A stretch of 14,849 nucleotides of DNA from JAVVEG01 sp041689205 (GTDB lineage Bacteria > Pseudomonadota > Gammaproteobacteria > Pseudomonadales > Pseudohongiellaceae). The translations under genes were made by a program, and so were the position numbers. This document shows positions 1-7,981 of the stretch, in pieces. Each line of letters opens with the position of its first letter. Within the stretch, counting starts at the first letter, position 1. The notes under the pieces are model-generated. The model did no database searches. It was not told the origin of the DNA and worked only from the letters and a program-made list of their open reading frames with translations. Where the stretch lies: assembly GCA_041689205.1 (NCBI GenBank), contig JBDNGQ010000079.1:1-14849 (forward strand), given 5' to 3'.

Positions 1-98
1 ACAGTTACCTCTCCCTCGATGCGGTCCAATACCACGTTATCAACACGCCACGGTGAACGTAGCCCCAAAATCTGCGCGTAAAGGTCTGTATCTCTCAT
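1..98 (-). CDS. ISL3-family transposase, N-terminal fragment cut by window edge
   Basis: Translating the minus strand from the ATG at 98-96 gives an open frame to the window edge, about 32 residues, beginning MRDTDLYAQILGL and continuing SPWRVDNVVLD. The pattern LYxQxLGLxSPWRVxxVxLD is the typical start of ISL3-family DDE transposases. It would catalyse movement of the element bounded at about 139. The gene is divergent from the cas operon and is not part of the CRISPR system. Only the N-terminus is visible, so it cannot be said whether the gene is intact. Confidence 0.8.
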   Translation of the reverse strand, partial: MRDTDLYAQILGLRSPWRVDNVVLDRIEGEVT

Positions 99-139
99 GC
101 CTGCAAGCTTAAACTACCCACTCAATGTGGTGAAGCCCC
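1..139 (-). mobile_element. Partial ISL3-family insertion sequence, one end only
   Basis: The left edge is the end of an insertion sequence whose body lies outside the window. It holds the transposase N-terminus (98 down to 1) and a short non-coding tip. Read outward from 139 on the minus strand, the tip begins GGGGCTTCACCACATTGAGT, which resembles ISL3-family terminal inverted repeats (from memory). The boundary at 139 is inferred: base 140 is exactly where a 30-bp sequence shared with 245-274 begins. The partner end and any 8-bp target duplication lie outside the window, so completeness cannot be judged. Confidence 0.65.
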
Positions 140-169
140 ATCTATTTAGATTGCAAGCTGGCGAGACAA
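140..169 (+). repeat. 30-bp direct repeat, copy 1, abutting the IS end
   Basis: Begins ATCTATTTAGATTGC and ends GGCGAGACAA, identical to 245-274. The base before it (C139) belongs to the IS tip, so the IS probably truncates this copy and the original repeat may have been longer on the left. No -10-like element lies at the right distance downstream of the TTGCAA inside this copy, unlike copy 2. The 75 bases between copies (170-244) show no gene. Confidence 0.8.
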
Positions 170-244
170 CTTCCGGGGCAGTTATCCCGCAGAGCCCCAG
201 TTGTGAATGCGCTGGTTCGGTGGAAGTTTACGCACAAATTTGAA

Positions 245-274
245 ATCTATTTAGATTGCAAGCTGGCGAGACAA
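245..274 (+). repeat. 30-bp direct repeat, copy 2, in the operon promoter region
   Basis: Exact second copy of 140-169. Here the left flank is intact, so a 14-base dyad is complete: AATCTA-TT-TAGATT at 244-257. The 3' part of the dyad overlaps the candidate -35 box TTGCAA. The start-to-start distance of 105 bp does not fit a CRISPR period, and the sequence is unrelated to the CRISPR repeat at the right end. An operator or other regulatory element is more likely, but the function is unknown. Confidence 0.75.
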
Positions 275-285
275 AGGTCTATAGT
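256..285 (+). promoter_or_regulatory. Candidate sigma70-type promoter for the cas operon
   Basis: TTGCAA (256-261; 4 of 6 to TTGACA) is followed after 18 bases by TATAGT (280-285; 5 of 6 to TATAAT). Transcription would start near 292, leaving a leader of about 45 bases before the TTG start at 337. The -35 box lies within the second 30-bp repeat and overlaps its dyad, so a protein bound there could block RNA polymerase. This is prediction from sequence only. Confidence 0.35.
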
Positions 286-318
286 CGAAGTAGGAGTACA
301 TTCAGATCTAATTGAACC

Positions 319-327
319 AAGGAGAGG
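319..327 (+). promoter_or_regulatory. Strong ribosome-binding site that fixes a TTG start
   Basis: AAGGAGAGG lies 9 bases before TTG at 337-339. There is no ATG nearby in that frame, so this site supports translation from TTG. Confidence 0.75.
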
Positions 328-336
328 ACTTAAAAA

Positions 337-1446
337 TTGGATCCACAAAGAATATTGCTGTTAGTCAGCGGAATGACTCCACAGATTGTCACAGAGACTC
401 TCTATGCCCTTTGCGTAAAGGCTGACTCTGTCTGGATTCCGGATGAAATCCATCTGATCACAACTGGTCAAGGCAGGAATAATGCTGTCCTTCAACTTTT
501 AGAGGACAAAAAGCGTTTTTATCATTTTCTGAGTGACTACAACATCAGCAAACCTATCCGGTTTGATGAATCCACCATACATCTGATAAGAGATGCTCAA
601 GGAAAAGAGCTGATGGATCTTCGCACGCCACAGGACAATGAGGCGGCTGCCGATACAATCACCGCTGCCATTCGAGGATTCACCCAGAACCAGGATTCCG
701 AGTTACATGTGTCTTTGGCTGGCGGTCGAAAAACCATGGGTTTTTATGCCGGGTATGCGCTCTCGCTGTTTGGTCGGCCTCAGGATTGTCTCAGTCATGT
801 GCTCGTGAGTGAGCATTACGAGTCACATTCCGACTTCTACTATCCAACCCCTTATAGAAAGGAAATCACTCTCCGCGATAACCGTTCGCTGGACGCCAGC
901 CAAGCGCAGGTTTGGCTGGCAAAAATCCCTTTCGTGCGCCTCAGAAGCGGATTGCCGCAGAGCTTGCTGACCGGAAATCATGGTTTCAGCGAGACGGTCG
1001 AACTCGCCCGACTTGCAACCGAAAAGATGCAGCTGCGTCTTTGGCCATCCGAAGGACGGTTCGAGGTCAATGGAAAGGCCGGTCACTTGACCCCCGTACA
1101 TACTGCACTGCTGCTCTGGGTCATCAAGTATTGCCAAATTAATGGTGTGCCAATTTCGCCCTTGGTGGATTATCAACTTAATAAGGAGTACGCCAGTGCA
1201 TTACAGCAGACAGCCAACGATTACAACGTGTCCTTGAATCTGCGAACAGAAGAAAGCCTGAAGTCTGGTATGACTAGCACCTTCCTAGAATCAAATGTTT
1301 CGCGACTGAATGAGAGCCTGAGAAAGAATCTTGGCCGGCAACTGGCCGAGCGTTGCAAGCTTGCGAGTCGCACTTATCGCGGCAGGACAGGTTATGGTTT
1401 ACCGGAAGATGTGGAAATCGAGTTGATGGAGGATGGCAGCCTCTGA
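337..1446 (+). CDS. CARF-domain protein of the NE0113 (SSO2081-like) family with C-terminal winged-helix-like region
   Basis: A 369-residue protein starting at TTG with a strong ribosome-binding site. Residues 1 to about 175 look like a CARF domain: a β-strand and Ser-containing loop at the start (LLLVSGMTPQIVTETL, S11) and the ligand-loop motif SLAGGRKTMGFYAGYAL (126-142, K132). This matches NE0113-type Cas proteins, which I recall as related to the Sso2081 ring nuclease, where an N-terminal Ser and a later Lys matter. The C-terminal part (about 250-369) includes SRLNESLRKNLGRQLAE and a RTGYGLPEDVEIEL end, resembling a winged helix. It is therefore either a ring nuclease that destroys cyclic oligoadenylate or a signal-dependent transcription regulator. 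It stands first in the operon, 71 bases before cmr1. Family assignment is good; biochemical role is inference. Confidence 0.8.
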   Translation: MDPQRILLLVSGMTPQIVTETLYALCVKADSVWIPDEIHLITTGQGRNNAVLQLLEDKKRFYHFLSDYNISKPIRFDESTIHLIRDAQGKELMDLRTPQDNEAAADTITAAIRGFTQNQDSELHVSLAGGRKTMGFYAGYALSLFGRPQDCLSHVLVSEHYESHSDFYYPTPYRKEITLRDNRSLDASQAQVWLAKIPFVRLRSGLPQSLLTGNHGFSETVELARLATEKMQLRLWPSEGRFEVNGKAGHLTPVHTALLLWVIKYCQINGVPISPLVDYQLNKEYASALQQTANDYNVSLNLRTEESLKSGMTSTFLESNVSRLNESLRKNLGRQLAERCKLASRTYRGRTGYGLPEDVEIELMEDGSL

Positions 1447-1517
1447 GTGCCGTCGAAGCTCGCATGCCTACTGACAGTGGAAGCCAAAGATTCAGTTTGA
1501 ATAACAAGGACAAGCTA

Positions 1518-2534
1518 ATGAGCATGAAAACATTAGAGTACATCATCACATTCAACACGCCGGCCTTCCTTGGCAACGCCGAGCAGCAAGCGCAGTGGCG
1601 CACGCCTCCATTTAAAGCATTGTTGAGGCAATGGTGGCGTGTTGCCCTCGCAGCTGAAACCAATTTCAAGATCAGCGTCAATAACTTACGCCAGCAGGAA
1701 GGGATTCTTTTCGGAAACGCGGCTCTGACTCACGAAATTAACGGCAAAGATGTCGCCAATCACAGCAAGAGTAAGGTTCGAATTCGGTTGAGCAACGCCA
1801 CCGGCAATGATGCATGGTCACCAGGCAGTCAATCAGGTGTTGCGCCGTTGCCTACTGGCCTTGACACCAGCTATGCATGGTTTGGCTTGGTCAATCGCGG
1901 TAGAGGTCTGCGTGACAAAAGCGGTATCAAGTCTGTCGGCCCGGAGAGTGTTCGGACGTTACGTCTCGCGATACCAGAAGAACAGCAGGAAATCTTCCAA
2001 CAAGTAATGGCGCTAATCAATGCATTTGGTCTTGTCGGCAGTCGCAGCCGGGGCGGCTGGGGTTCATTAAGGGTTGATGGGGTCCATGACCTGGCATCCG
2101 ACGAATTGCTGCATTACTCGCGGAGCCTTTCAGATTGTTTGAAGGGCGACTGGGCGATGTCACTCGCAAAGGATGATGTCGGATTATGCGTGTGGGAAAG
2201 CAAAATTGAATTCACTACATGGGATCAAGCAATGCGCTTTATTGCGATTCAACGAAAAAAAGTACGTACAGCTTTAAAAACGGATACTGATCTAAGGCCA
2301 GCGTTGGGTTTCGCGACGCCCGGGCGAATGCCAAGCCCGCTTCGATGGAAAGTCAAAAAAAATCAAGCTGACAAACTGGCAGTTCGGGTATTCGCTTTGC
2401 CCCACGATATTCCTGAAGACGCTAAAAAGAGCCTGTCGCCTGAGAGATTAGTTGCCGCGTGGAGCATCGTGACCAAGGTACTTGACAGCCCGGAACTCAG
2501 TTTAGAGAGATTGGAAAAAAGGATTACACGATGA
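1518..2534 (+). CDS. cmr1: Cmr1, type III-B RAMP subunit
   Basis: 338 residues. The frame is open further upstream, but the ATG at 1518 has AAGGA at 1506-1510, 7 bases before it, and gives the normal Cmr1 start; an ATG at 1524 is possible. Cmr1 caps the 3' end of the crRNA in the Cmr complex and contacts target RNA. The N-terminus has the family motif FNTPAFLGNAEQ (12-23) followed by WRTPPFKALLRQWWRVA (27-43). The glycine-rich RAMP loop is FGLVGSRSRGGWGSL (170-184). The stop overlaps the cas10 start in ATGA (2531-2534), indicating translational coupling. Confidence 0.93.
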   Translation: MSMKTLEYIITFNTPAFLGNAEQQAQWRTPPFKALLRQWWRVALAAETNFKISVNNLRQQEGILFGNAALTHEINGKDVANHSKSKVRIRLSNATGNDAWSPGSQSGVAPLPTGLDTSYAWFGLVNRGRGLRDKSGIKSVGPESVRTLRLAIPEEQQEIFQQVMALINAFGLVGSRSRGGWGSLRVDGVHDLASDELLHYSRSLSDCLKGDWAMSLAKDDVGLCVWESKIEFTTWDQAMRFIAIQRKKVRTALKTDTDLRPALGFATPGRMPSPLRWKVKKNQADKLAVRVFALPHDIPEDAKKSLSPERLVAAWSIVTKVLDSPELSLERLEKRITR

Positions 2535-5500
2535 CAGAGCATAAAGTCACAACACTCTGGCAAACCAAACTCCATGCCCGTTTGCATGACCCTGCTGAAA
2601 AGGCTTTGGTTTTGCTGCGCGATCCGGCTGGCCATGAAGGCGGCACATCACGCGTGCTGTGGCGACTGGCGCGCGCCGAACAAATCTCTACATCAGAAAT
2701 TATGAATAACGATAACGCCGATGTGCTGCACGCAGTCGCATTTTCAGATGGTATTGAGCTCACGACCTTCAAGACTGTCCAGCGAGCCGACTGGTGGGCG
2801 GCCGCTGCAGACCGTCCGCAATGGCCGATGCAGGAAATAAGCGTAACTACCAGGCAAGGTGAGCAAAAGACCTTGAGTGTGGCGTCCTGGGCACGAGTAA
2901 ATTGGGCTAAAGAACCTTTCCTGATACATCCTCTGACCGGCGATCAGTTCAATCTTGGTAAGTATGGCGATCTGTCCAATACGGAATTTGATGATCTGAA
3001 AAACCGTAGCTTCAGCCACTTCTCAGCGCTACTTATGCGTGATGATGGCGTCACGAATTTTAAAAAATCCGTGCTTGCATACTGGCGTTTTGGACCAGAA
3101 GTTTCCGAGGTAATCGATAACAGCACAGTGGGTAAGCTGTGGAATCTATTGCCAGCAGACACGCGTGTACCAGACCATTCCATTTGGGATCACCTGGATC
3201 TGACTTCTGCGTTCGCCGGCGCCTTTGCAGCCGACCAGGACGGTGAGGCGGCGTTACTATCGCTGGCGATCGGCCCAGTACAGCCCTTCATCGCATCAGC
3301 TCGCAAAATGGATGACTTGTGGGCCGGTTCACATCTGCTGGCACGTTTGTCCTGGGAGGCGATGCGGGTAGTGTGTGATCAATTAGGGCCAGATGCCATT
3401 GTTTTCCCTCGCCTGCGGGGCGTGCCCATTGTGGACTTGTGGCTACGCGACGAGTGCCATTTACCAGCTCATCTTTTCGAAGATTGTGATTGGCAGAAAG
3501 GAAATACCGACAGCAATCCGTTGTTCTCGGCAGCCCTGCCTAACCGATTTGTTGCGGTAGTGCCGCGCAGTCAGGCGCGAGCCATTGCCGAGCAAGTGGA
3601 AAAGCAGATGCGAGCGTGGTTACAGAATCTTGGAGTGGAAGTTGTTGCCGCGCTGCTGAAAGAGGCGGGATACGCCGGACAGGAAGAGGAGATAGCCACC
3701 CCCTACGAACAGATGAAGGAGCAGCTCCAGGGTTTTCCCGAAGTGCATTGGGCGGCAGTGCCGTTTTCACTGATTAATCCGCGCAATAAAGCGAATCAGA
3801 CTGATCTCGATGTCACACAATTGTCGGCTGCGATGGTACCGTTTTTTGAAGGCGGCGATGCGCCCGGTTTCCTGGACACTGCGGCCTGGCAGTTGCTGCA
3901 GAAAGAAATTGAATTGATTGATGCGCAGGGGAAGAAAACCGTTTTTTTCGAACCCAATCCGGGGGTGTTGTATCCGGCGGTGCATGACCTGGCTGAGCGT
4001 GTGCTGGCCGCGGCCAAAAGTACCCGCGCATTTGCGCAGACAAAACAGGAAGGCTGGCGCTGTTCCCTGACCGGTGAAACTGAATGGTTGACGACTGACA
4101 GGACTCAACTCCTTAAATCCTACCGCCAGCAGAAAGATACGCTTTGGGCCAAAGTGGCCGCAAAGAAACCAGCGTGGGCAAAGCCTGGTGAACATCTGGG
4201 AGCTTTGCCGGCCATCAAACGTCTATGGCCAACCTTGTTCAAAGAGGAGGTGGACAGAGCCTCGGGCAACACTGACAAGGGCATGGACCGTTTTGTGGTG
4301 TCCACACACACCATGGCGCTGGCGCATCAGATGTACAGTTGGCTTGAAAAAAACACAGAACTGCCATCTGGCGTGCAATCTGAAGTTGAAAACCAGCAGC
4401 GTGTCGCCCTACCCAGGAAACTTGCCAAAGTCGCGCTTCGTCATTCGCAGGGCAGCGCCCTTGCCCGCATTCCCGCCTGGCTGGATACGGCACGAGAGAG
4501 CGATAGCCAAGGTGAGTTTGACAGGGTGACTAAAGAGCTGAAAAAAATATTTGACAGCAAACCTGAAACCTACTACGGACTGTTATTGCTGGATGGCGAT
4601 CGTATGGGCGCGTGGTTATCCGGTGGTGATGATTTTGCGATAACGTATCGGGACAGTTTTCATCCCAAAGTGCTGGCAGGGTTTGATCAACAGGCTCTGA
4701 AGCATTCACAGATCATGCAGTACGGGAAACAAAAACGCGCCTTATCACCCAACAGGCATCTTGCGATATCTGCGGCACTGAATGACTTTTCATTGACTGT
4801 AGTTCGTCATGTTGTAGAGAACGAATTCCTTGGGCGACTGATTTACGCAGGCGGTGACGACGTGTTTGCCATGTTACCCGTGACTGATCTGTTGCCTGCG
4901 ATGCAACGCCTGAGATATGCCTACTCCGGACACGATCCAGAGCATGAGGGTGGCCGCGATCCTCAGGGTCTGACTTTGTTTAATGGCTTTGCCATCCTGA
5001 GTCAGGGTAAAAATCAGAAATTGATGCGCATGATGGGCACGCGAGCAACGGCGTCATGCGGAGCTGTCGTTGCTCATCATCAGGCGCCGTTATCGGCTGT
5101 GCGTCGAGAGTTGGAGATCGCTGAAAAGCGCGCCAAAAATGAAGGCGGGCGCGATGCATTCTCTATCACCATCATCAAGCGCTCTGGAGGCGCATTGCGT
5201 CTGACTGCCAAATGGGGAGAATCCGTAAAGCTGCTCTCCGAGCTGCGGAATTTTTTGGCGGAGCCCGGTGTTTCCCGCCGTGCCGTGTACAACACATTGG
5301 AATGGCTGACCGAGCAGCAACTACCTGAACCCACAGGAGACGGTGAGATGTTGCAGAGCCTGCTGCTTTATCAATTGTCCCGACAGGTTGAAGCTGGTGT
5401 CCGGGCTGATATTGACAAGCGATATGACATCGCGGGGTTGGCACGACGTTTAGTCAGCTTGGCAATGGCAGAAAATCGCTCGGATCAACAGAGTCAATCC

Positions 5501-5578
5501 CGCATCAAATGGTTACGCAACTTTTTGTCGGTAGCTGAATTTCTAGCCCGCGAGACACGCACAGGAGGTGATCAATGA
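2531..5578 (+). CDS. cas10: Cas10/Cmr2, large subunit with HD and cyclase palm domains
   Basis: 1015 residues, the signalling subunit of the Cmr complex. On target RNA binding it should make cyclic oligoadenylate from ATP and may cut single-stranded DNA. The N-terminal HD pair is H19-D20 in KLHARLHDPAEKAL. The first palm domain has LLLLDGDRMGAW with D688 and D690. The second has the cyclase signature YAGGDDVFAML, GGDD at 774-777. A second GGDD string at 698-701 follows the first palm motif and is probably incidental. Where many Cmr2 proteins carry zinc-binding cysteine pairs, only one cysteine is seen (GWRCSLTGETEWL), so that zinc site seems absent. It overlaps cmr1 upstream and cmr3 downstream, each by ATGA. 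Confidence 0.95.
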   Translation: MTEHKVTTLWQTKLHARLHDPAEKALVLLRDPAGHEGGTSRVLWRLARAEQISTSEIMNNDNADVLHAVAFSDGIELTTFKTVQRADWWAAAADRPQWPMQEISVTTRQGEQKTLSVASWARVNWAKEPFLIHPLTGDQFNLGKYGDLSNTEFDDLKNRSFSHFSALLMRDDGVTNFKKSVLAYWRFGPEVSEVIDNSTVGKLWNLLPADTRVPDHSIWDHLDLTSAFAGAFAADQDGEAALLSLAIGPVQPFIASARKMDDLWAGSHLLARLSWEAMRVVCDQLGPDAIVFPRLRGVPIVDLWLRDECHLPAHLFEDCDWQKGNTDSNPLFSAALPNRFVAVVPRSQARAIAEQVEKQMRAWLQNLGVEVVAALLKEAGYAGQEEEIATPYEQMKEQLQGFPEVHWAAVPFSLINPRNKANQTDLDVTQLSAAMVPFFEGGDAPGFLDTAAWQLLQKEIELIDAQGKKTVFFEPNPGVLYPAVHDLAERVLAAAKSTRAFAQTKQEGWRCSLTGETEWLTTDRTQLLKSYRQQKDTLWAKVAAKKPAWAKPGEHLGALPAIKRLWPTLFKEEVDRASGNTDKGMDRFVVSTHTMALAHQMYSWLEKNTELPSGVQSEVENQQRVALPRKLAKVALRHSQGSALARIPAWLDTARESDSQGEFDRVTKELKKIFDSKPETYYGLLLLDGDRMGAWLSGGDDFAITYRDSFHPKVLAGFDQQALKHSQIMQYGKQKRALSPNRHLAISAALNDFSLTVVRHVVENEFLGRLIYAGGDDVFAMLPVTDLLPAMQRLRYAYSGHDPEHEGGRDPQGLTLFNGFAILSQGKNQKLMRMMGTRATASCGAVVAHHQAPLSAVRRELEIAEKRAKNEGGRDAFSITIIKRSGGALRLTAKWGESVKLLSELRNFLAEPGVSRRAVYNTLEWLTEQQLPEPTGDGEMLQSLLLYQLSRQVEAGVRADIDKRYDIAGLARRLVSLAMAENRSDQQSQSRIKWLRNFLSVAEFLARETRTGGDQ

Positions 5579-6693
5579 GCGCTGCTCAGTACAGTTTTAT
5601 CGAGCCACTTGACGTGCTGTATCTGCGCGGAAATAAACTGTTCGGAGATCCAGGCAGTTACGGTGAAAGCCTGATTCCGCCGTGGCCGTCAGTGGCTGCT
5701 GGTGCTGTGCGCTCCAAAATGCTGGCAGATGACTCAGTCGATTTGCGGGCTTTTGCTTCGGGGCATGTAAACCATCCTTATTTAGGAACCCCTGATCAGC
5801 CGGGCAGTTTTGTACTGCAAGGATTCTATGTGGCCCGAAAACAGAACGGGAAAGCGAGCATAGTCGTCGCCCCACCCGCGGATTTGGTGGTAAGCAGAAC
5901 TGAGATCGGACAGTTGCGCCTGCAGCGACTTATACCGCAGCCAATTGACCTGGCTTCTTCTTTTCCATTGCCGGAACTACCTGTGTTGACCCAACAGGAG
6001 CGCACTAAACCTGAGAGTGGGTTGTGGCTGACGCAGGCAGGCTGGCAAGCCTATTTACAAGGGCGAACGCCAGATGCTGATCAGTTACTGAGAGCGTCCG
6101 ATCTGTGGGCGCTTGACAGCCGCATCGGTATTGGTATGGATGCGGTCACTCGCACTGTTGAGCAGGGCAAGCTGTTTTCTGCACAAGCAGTTGCCATGAA
6201 ACCCAACACCGGCTTTCTGATCGCAACATCAGGCTGTCAGCCACCGGTATCGGGATTGCTGCGCTTCGGTGGTGACGGCCGAGCTGCTCACATCAGTCCT
6301 GTTCAGATGGAGCTGCCGCAGCCGGACTACGAAGCGATTTGCACAGCGCGCCGCTGCCGCATCGTGTTGACCAGTCCCGGTCTGTTTGTCGAAGGCTGGA
6401 AACTGACAGGAGCCAATTTAGCCAGCAGCTTCTGTTTGGGAGGCGTCCGGGCAAGACTCGTGTCTGCTTGTGTGCCACGCGCTGAAACCGTGTCCGGCTG
6501 GGATCTAGCCAAGGGCCAACCAAAAGCAGCGCAGCGTGTTGCACCCACCGGTAGTGTGTACTGGCTGGATGAGCTGGAAGCTACCCCGGCGGCGCTTCGC
6601 AAGCTTGCCGAAACAGGTCTTTGGAGCGATCCGTGCGAGGATATGTCGCGTCGGGCTGAAGGATTTAATCAATTTACATTTGCGGCATATTGA
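5575..6693 (+). CDS. cmr3: Cmr3, type III-B RAMP subunit (crRNA 5'-tag binding)
   Basis: 372 residues, starting in the ATGA overlap with cas10. Cmr3 sits at the foot of the complex with Cas10 and holds the 5' tag of the crRNA. The family start is clear: FIEPLDVLYLRGNKLFG (8-24), then IPPWPSVAAGAVRSKM (34-49). The C-terminal third has the expected GWDL, then PKAAQR and a VAPTGSVYWLDEL strand typical of Cmr3. An AGGAGGTGAT ribosome-binding site lies just before the start. Length is normal for the family and nothing appears broken. Confidence 0.92.
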   Translation: MSAAQYSFIEPLDVLYLRGNKLFGDPGSYGESLIPPWPSVAAGAVRSKMLADDSVDLRAFASGHVNHPYLGTPDQPGSFVLQGFYVARKQNGKASIVVAPPADLVVSRTEIGQLRLQRLIPQPIDLASSFPLPELPVLTQQERTKPESGLWLTQAGWQAYLQGRTPDADQLLRASDLWALDSRIGIGMDAVTRTVEQGKLFSAQAVAMKPNTGFLIATSGCQPPVSGLLRFGGDGRAAHISPVQMELPQPDYEAICTARRCRIVLTSPGLFVEGWKLTGANLASSFCLGGVRARLVSACVPRAETVSGWDLAKGQPKAAQRVAPTGSVYWLDELEATPAALRKLAETGLWSDPCEDMSRRAEGFNQFTFAAY

Positions 6694-6721
6694 AACAGCC
6701 GACAAACACAGGGAGACCACG

Positions 6722-7621
6722 ATGTTTGAACAAAAATCTGCAGTGTTTCTTTACGCCATCAGTCCGGTCCATATGGGAGCCGGACAAGCTATTGATGTGA
6801 TCGATAATCCCATACAGAGAGAACGCCATACCGGGCACCCGTGCCTTGCCGGCTCCGGCATCAAAGGTGCCGTGCGGCACAGTTTTGAATCCCTGGGCGG
6901 TCAGAAATCAGATATGAATCGCCTGTTTGGGCCCGACTCCAACAGCAGTGAAGGCTTGCATGCCGGTGCCATCAGTTTCGGTGATGCGCAGTTGGTGGCG
7001 TTGCCAGTGCGATCGCTGAAAGGCGGCTTTGTGTATGTGAGCTGCCCGCAGGCGCTGGCCCGCGCACAAAGGTTGTTGTCGTTAACGGGCATACAAGTCA
7101 AATGGCCTGCGTTGAGTGTCAGTGATCAGCATAGCCTGATCTGTAATGGCGATTTGTTGTCGAAGGAGAAGTTGCATCTGGAGGCTTTTCAATATCAGGC
7201 AAAGCAGTCGCCAGAGTTGAAAGAAATAGCCGCAGAGCTTGCGGCCTGGGCAATTCCTGAGGCACAAGAGTATGCGTTTTTCCGCAACAAGCTGGAAAAC
7301 GATCTGGTGATTTTGTCTGACACCGATTTTGCCTATTTTTCCCGACACGCCATGGTGGTTGAGCCGCATGTCCGTATCGACCCCAATACCGGTACCGCGC
7401 AGGATGGCGGTTTGTTCTACACTGAAAATCTACCGCCGGAGTCAGTGTTGATTGCACCTGTTTTTGCCAGCCAGACGCGAACCGGCAATAAGGATAATCA
7501 CCTGGACGCAATTGAAGTTCTGAGCCTGATCAAACAACGGATCAATGGCCGGCTGTTGCAGTTGGGCGGCGATGCGACAACCGGTCGTGGCCTGGTTGTG
7601 GCCAACGTGGTGGAGGGCTAA
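6722..7621 (+). CDS. cmr4: Cmr4, backbone subunit and target-RNA nuclease
   Basis: 299 residues. The frame runs open upstream inside cmr3, but the ATG at 6722 has AGGGAGA at 6710-6716 and matches the Cmr4 start. Cmr4 forms the repeating backbone of the complex and cuts target RNA at 6-nt intervals. The catalytic aspartate is expected at D28 in VIDNPIQRERHTGHP, corresponding to D26 of the Pyrococcus furiosus protein. Other family marks are LAGSGIKGAVRHSF, the VRSLKGGFVYVSCP strand (about 96-109) and the glycine-rich end LQLGGDATTGRGLV. It lies 28 bases after cmr3 and 3 bases before cmr5. Confidence 0.95.
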   Translation: MFEQKSAVFLYAISPVHMGAGQAIDVIDNPIQRERHTGHPCLAGSGIKGAVRHSFESLGGQKSDMNRLFGPDSNSSEGLHAGAISFGDAQLVALPVRSLKGGFVYVSCPQALARAQRLLSLTGIQVKWPALSVSDQHSLICNGDLLSKEKLHLEAFQYQAKQSPELKEIAAELAAWAIPEAQEYAFFRNKLENDLVILSDTDFAYFSRHAMVVEPHVRIDPNTGTAQDGGLFYTENLPPESVLIAPVFASQTRTGNKDNHLDAIEVLSLIKQRINGRLLQLGGDATTGRGLVVANVVEG

Positions 7622-7624
7622 GTC

Positions 7625-7981
7625 ATGGCGCAAACTCTGGAACAGCAACGGGCGCAGGATGCCTGGGAAAAAAGCAGCAAATACTCCAAAGAACACATCA
7701 AACTGGCCAAGGGGTTGCCAGCACTTATCATGAACAGCGGGTTAATGCAGGTGCTAGCGTTTTGCCACGAAAAAAAGGGTGCCCATCACGTTGTGGCGAC
7801 GGACTTGAGGAGTTGGCTGGTTAAATCAATCTCCCGCACGGATGGTGACCCCGGTTTCGATAAATTCATGCAATCTCTGATGCAATTAGAACCCCAGGAC
7901 TACCAAGCCATCAATGCTGAGGCCTTCGCTTGGCTAAAGTGGCTGCGGCAGATGGCTGCCGCTAGAAAAGGAGGCGAGTGA
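7625..7981 (+). CDS. cmr5: Cmr5, small helical subunit
   Basis: 118 residues, predicted mainly α-helical, with no nuclease motif. Cmr5 forms the inner filament of the complex along the crRNA-target duplex. The recognised motif is AKGLPALIMNSGLMQVLAF (29-47), followed by HHVVATDLRSWL and a C-terminal helix containing EAFAWLKWLRQMA. GGAGG at 7612-7616 lies 8 bases before the start. The stop TGA (7979-7981) shares its last base with the favoured cmr6 ATG. Confidence 0.93.
   Translation: MAQTLEQQRAQDAWEKSSKYSKEHIKLAKGLPALIMNSGLMQVLAFCHEKKGAHHVVATDLRSWLVKSISRTDGDPGFDKFMQSLMQLEPQDYQAINAEAFAWLKWLRQMAAARKGGE
7968..7974 (+). promoter_or_regulatory. Ribosome-binding site deciding the cmr6 start
   Basis: AAGGAGG ends 6 bases before ATG at 7981 but only 3 bases before GTG at 7978. 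The spacing favours ATG 7981, which overlaps the cmr5 stop by one base (TGATG). Confidence 0.6.

Noticed and set aside
140..274. The two 30-bp repeats as a small second CRISPR array
   Set aside because: The 75-base gap is about twice a normal spacer, only two copies exist, the dyad lies near the 5' end with a 17-base tail, and the sequence is unrelated to the array at 14362. A regulatory or dispersed repeat fits better.
1353..1517. Longer N-terminus for Cmr1
   Set aside because: The frame is open to 1353 but overlaps the end of the CARF gene and does not look like Cmr1. ATG 1518 has a good ribosome-binding site and gives the normal family start.
3767..4195. A 142-codon open frame on the minus strand inside cas10
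   Set aside because: It lies wholly antisense to a well-conserved gene, has no ribosome-binding site or recognised domain, and is best explained by codon bias of cas10.
6536..6721. Longer N-terminus for Cmr4
   Set aside because: The extension lies inside the conserved end of cmr3. ATG 6722 has its own AGGGAGA site and matches Cmr4 proteins.
7119..7511. A 130-codon open frame on the minus strand inside cmr4
   Set aside because: Antisense to conserved cmr4 sequence, with no recognisable family and no operon context.
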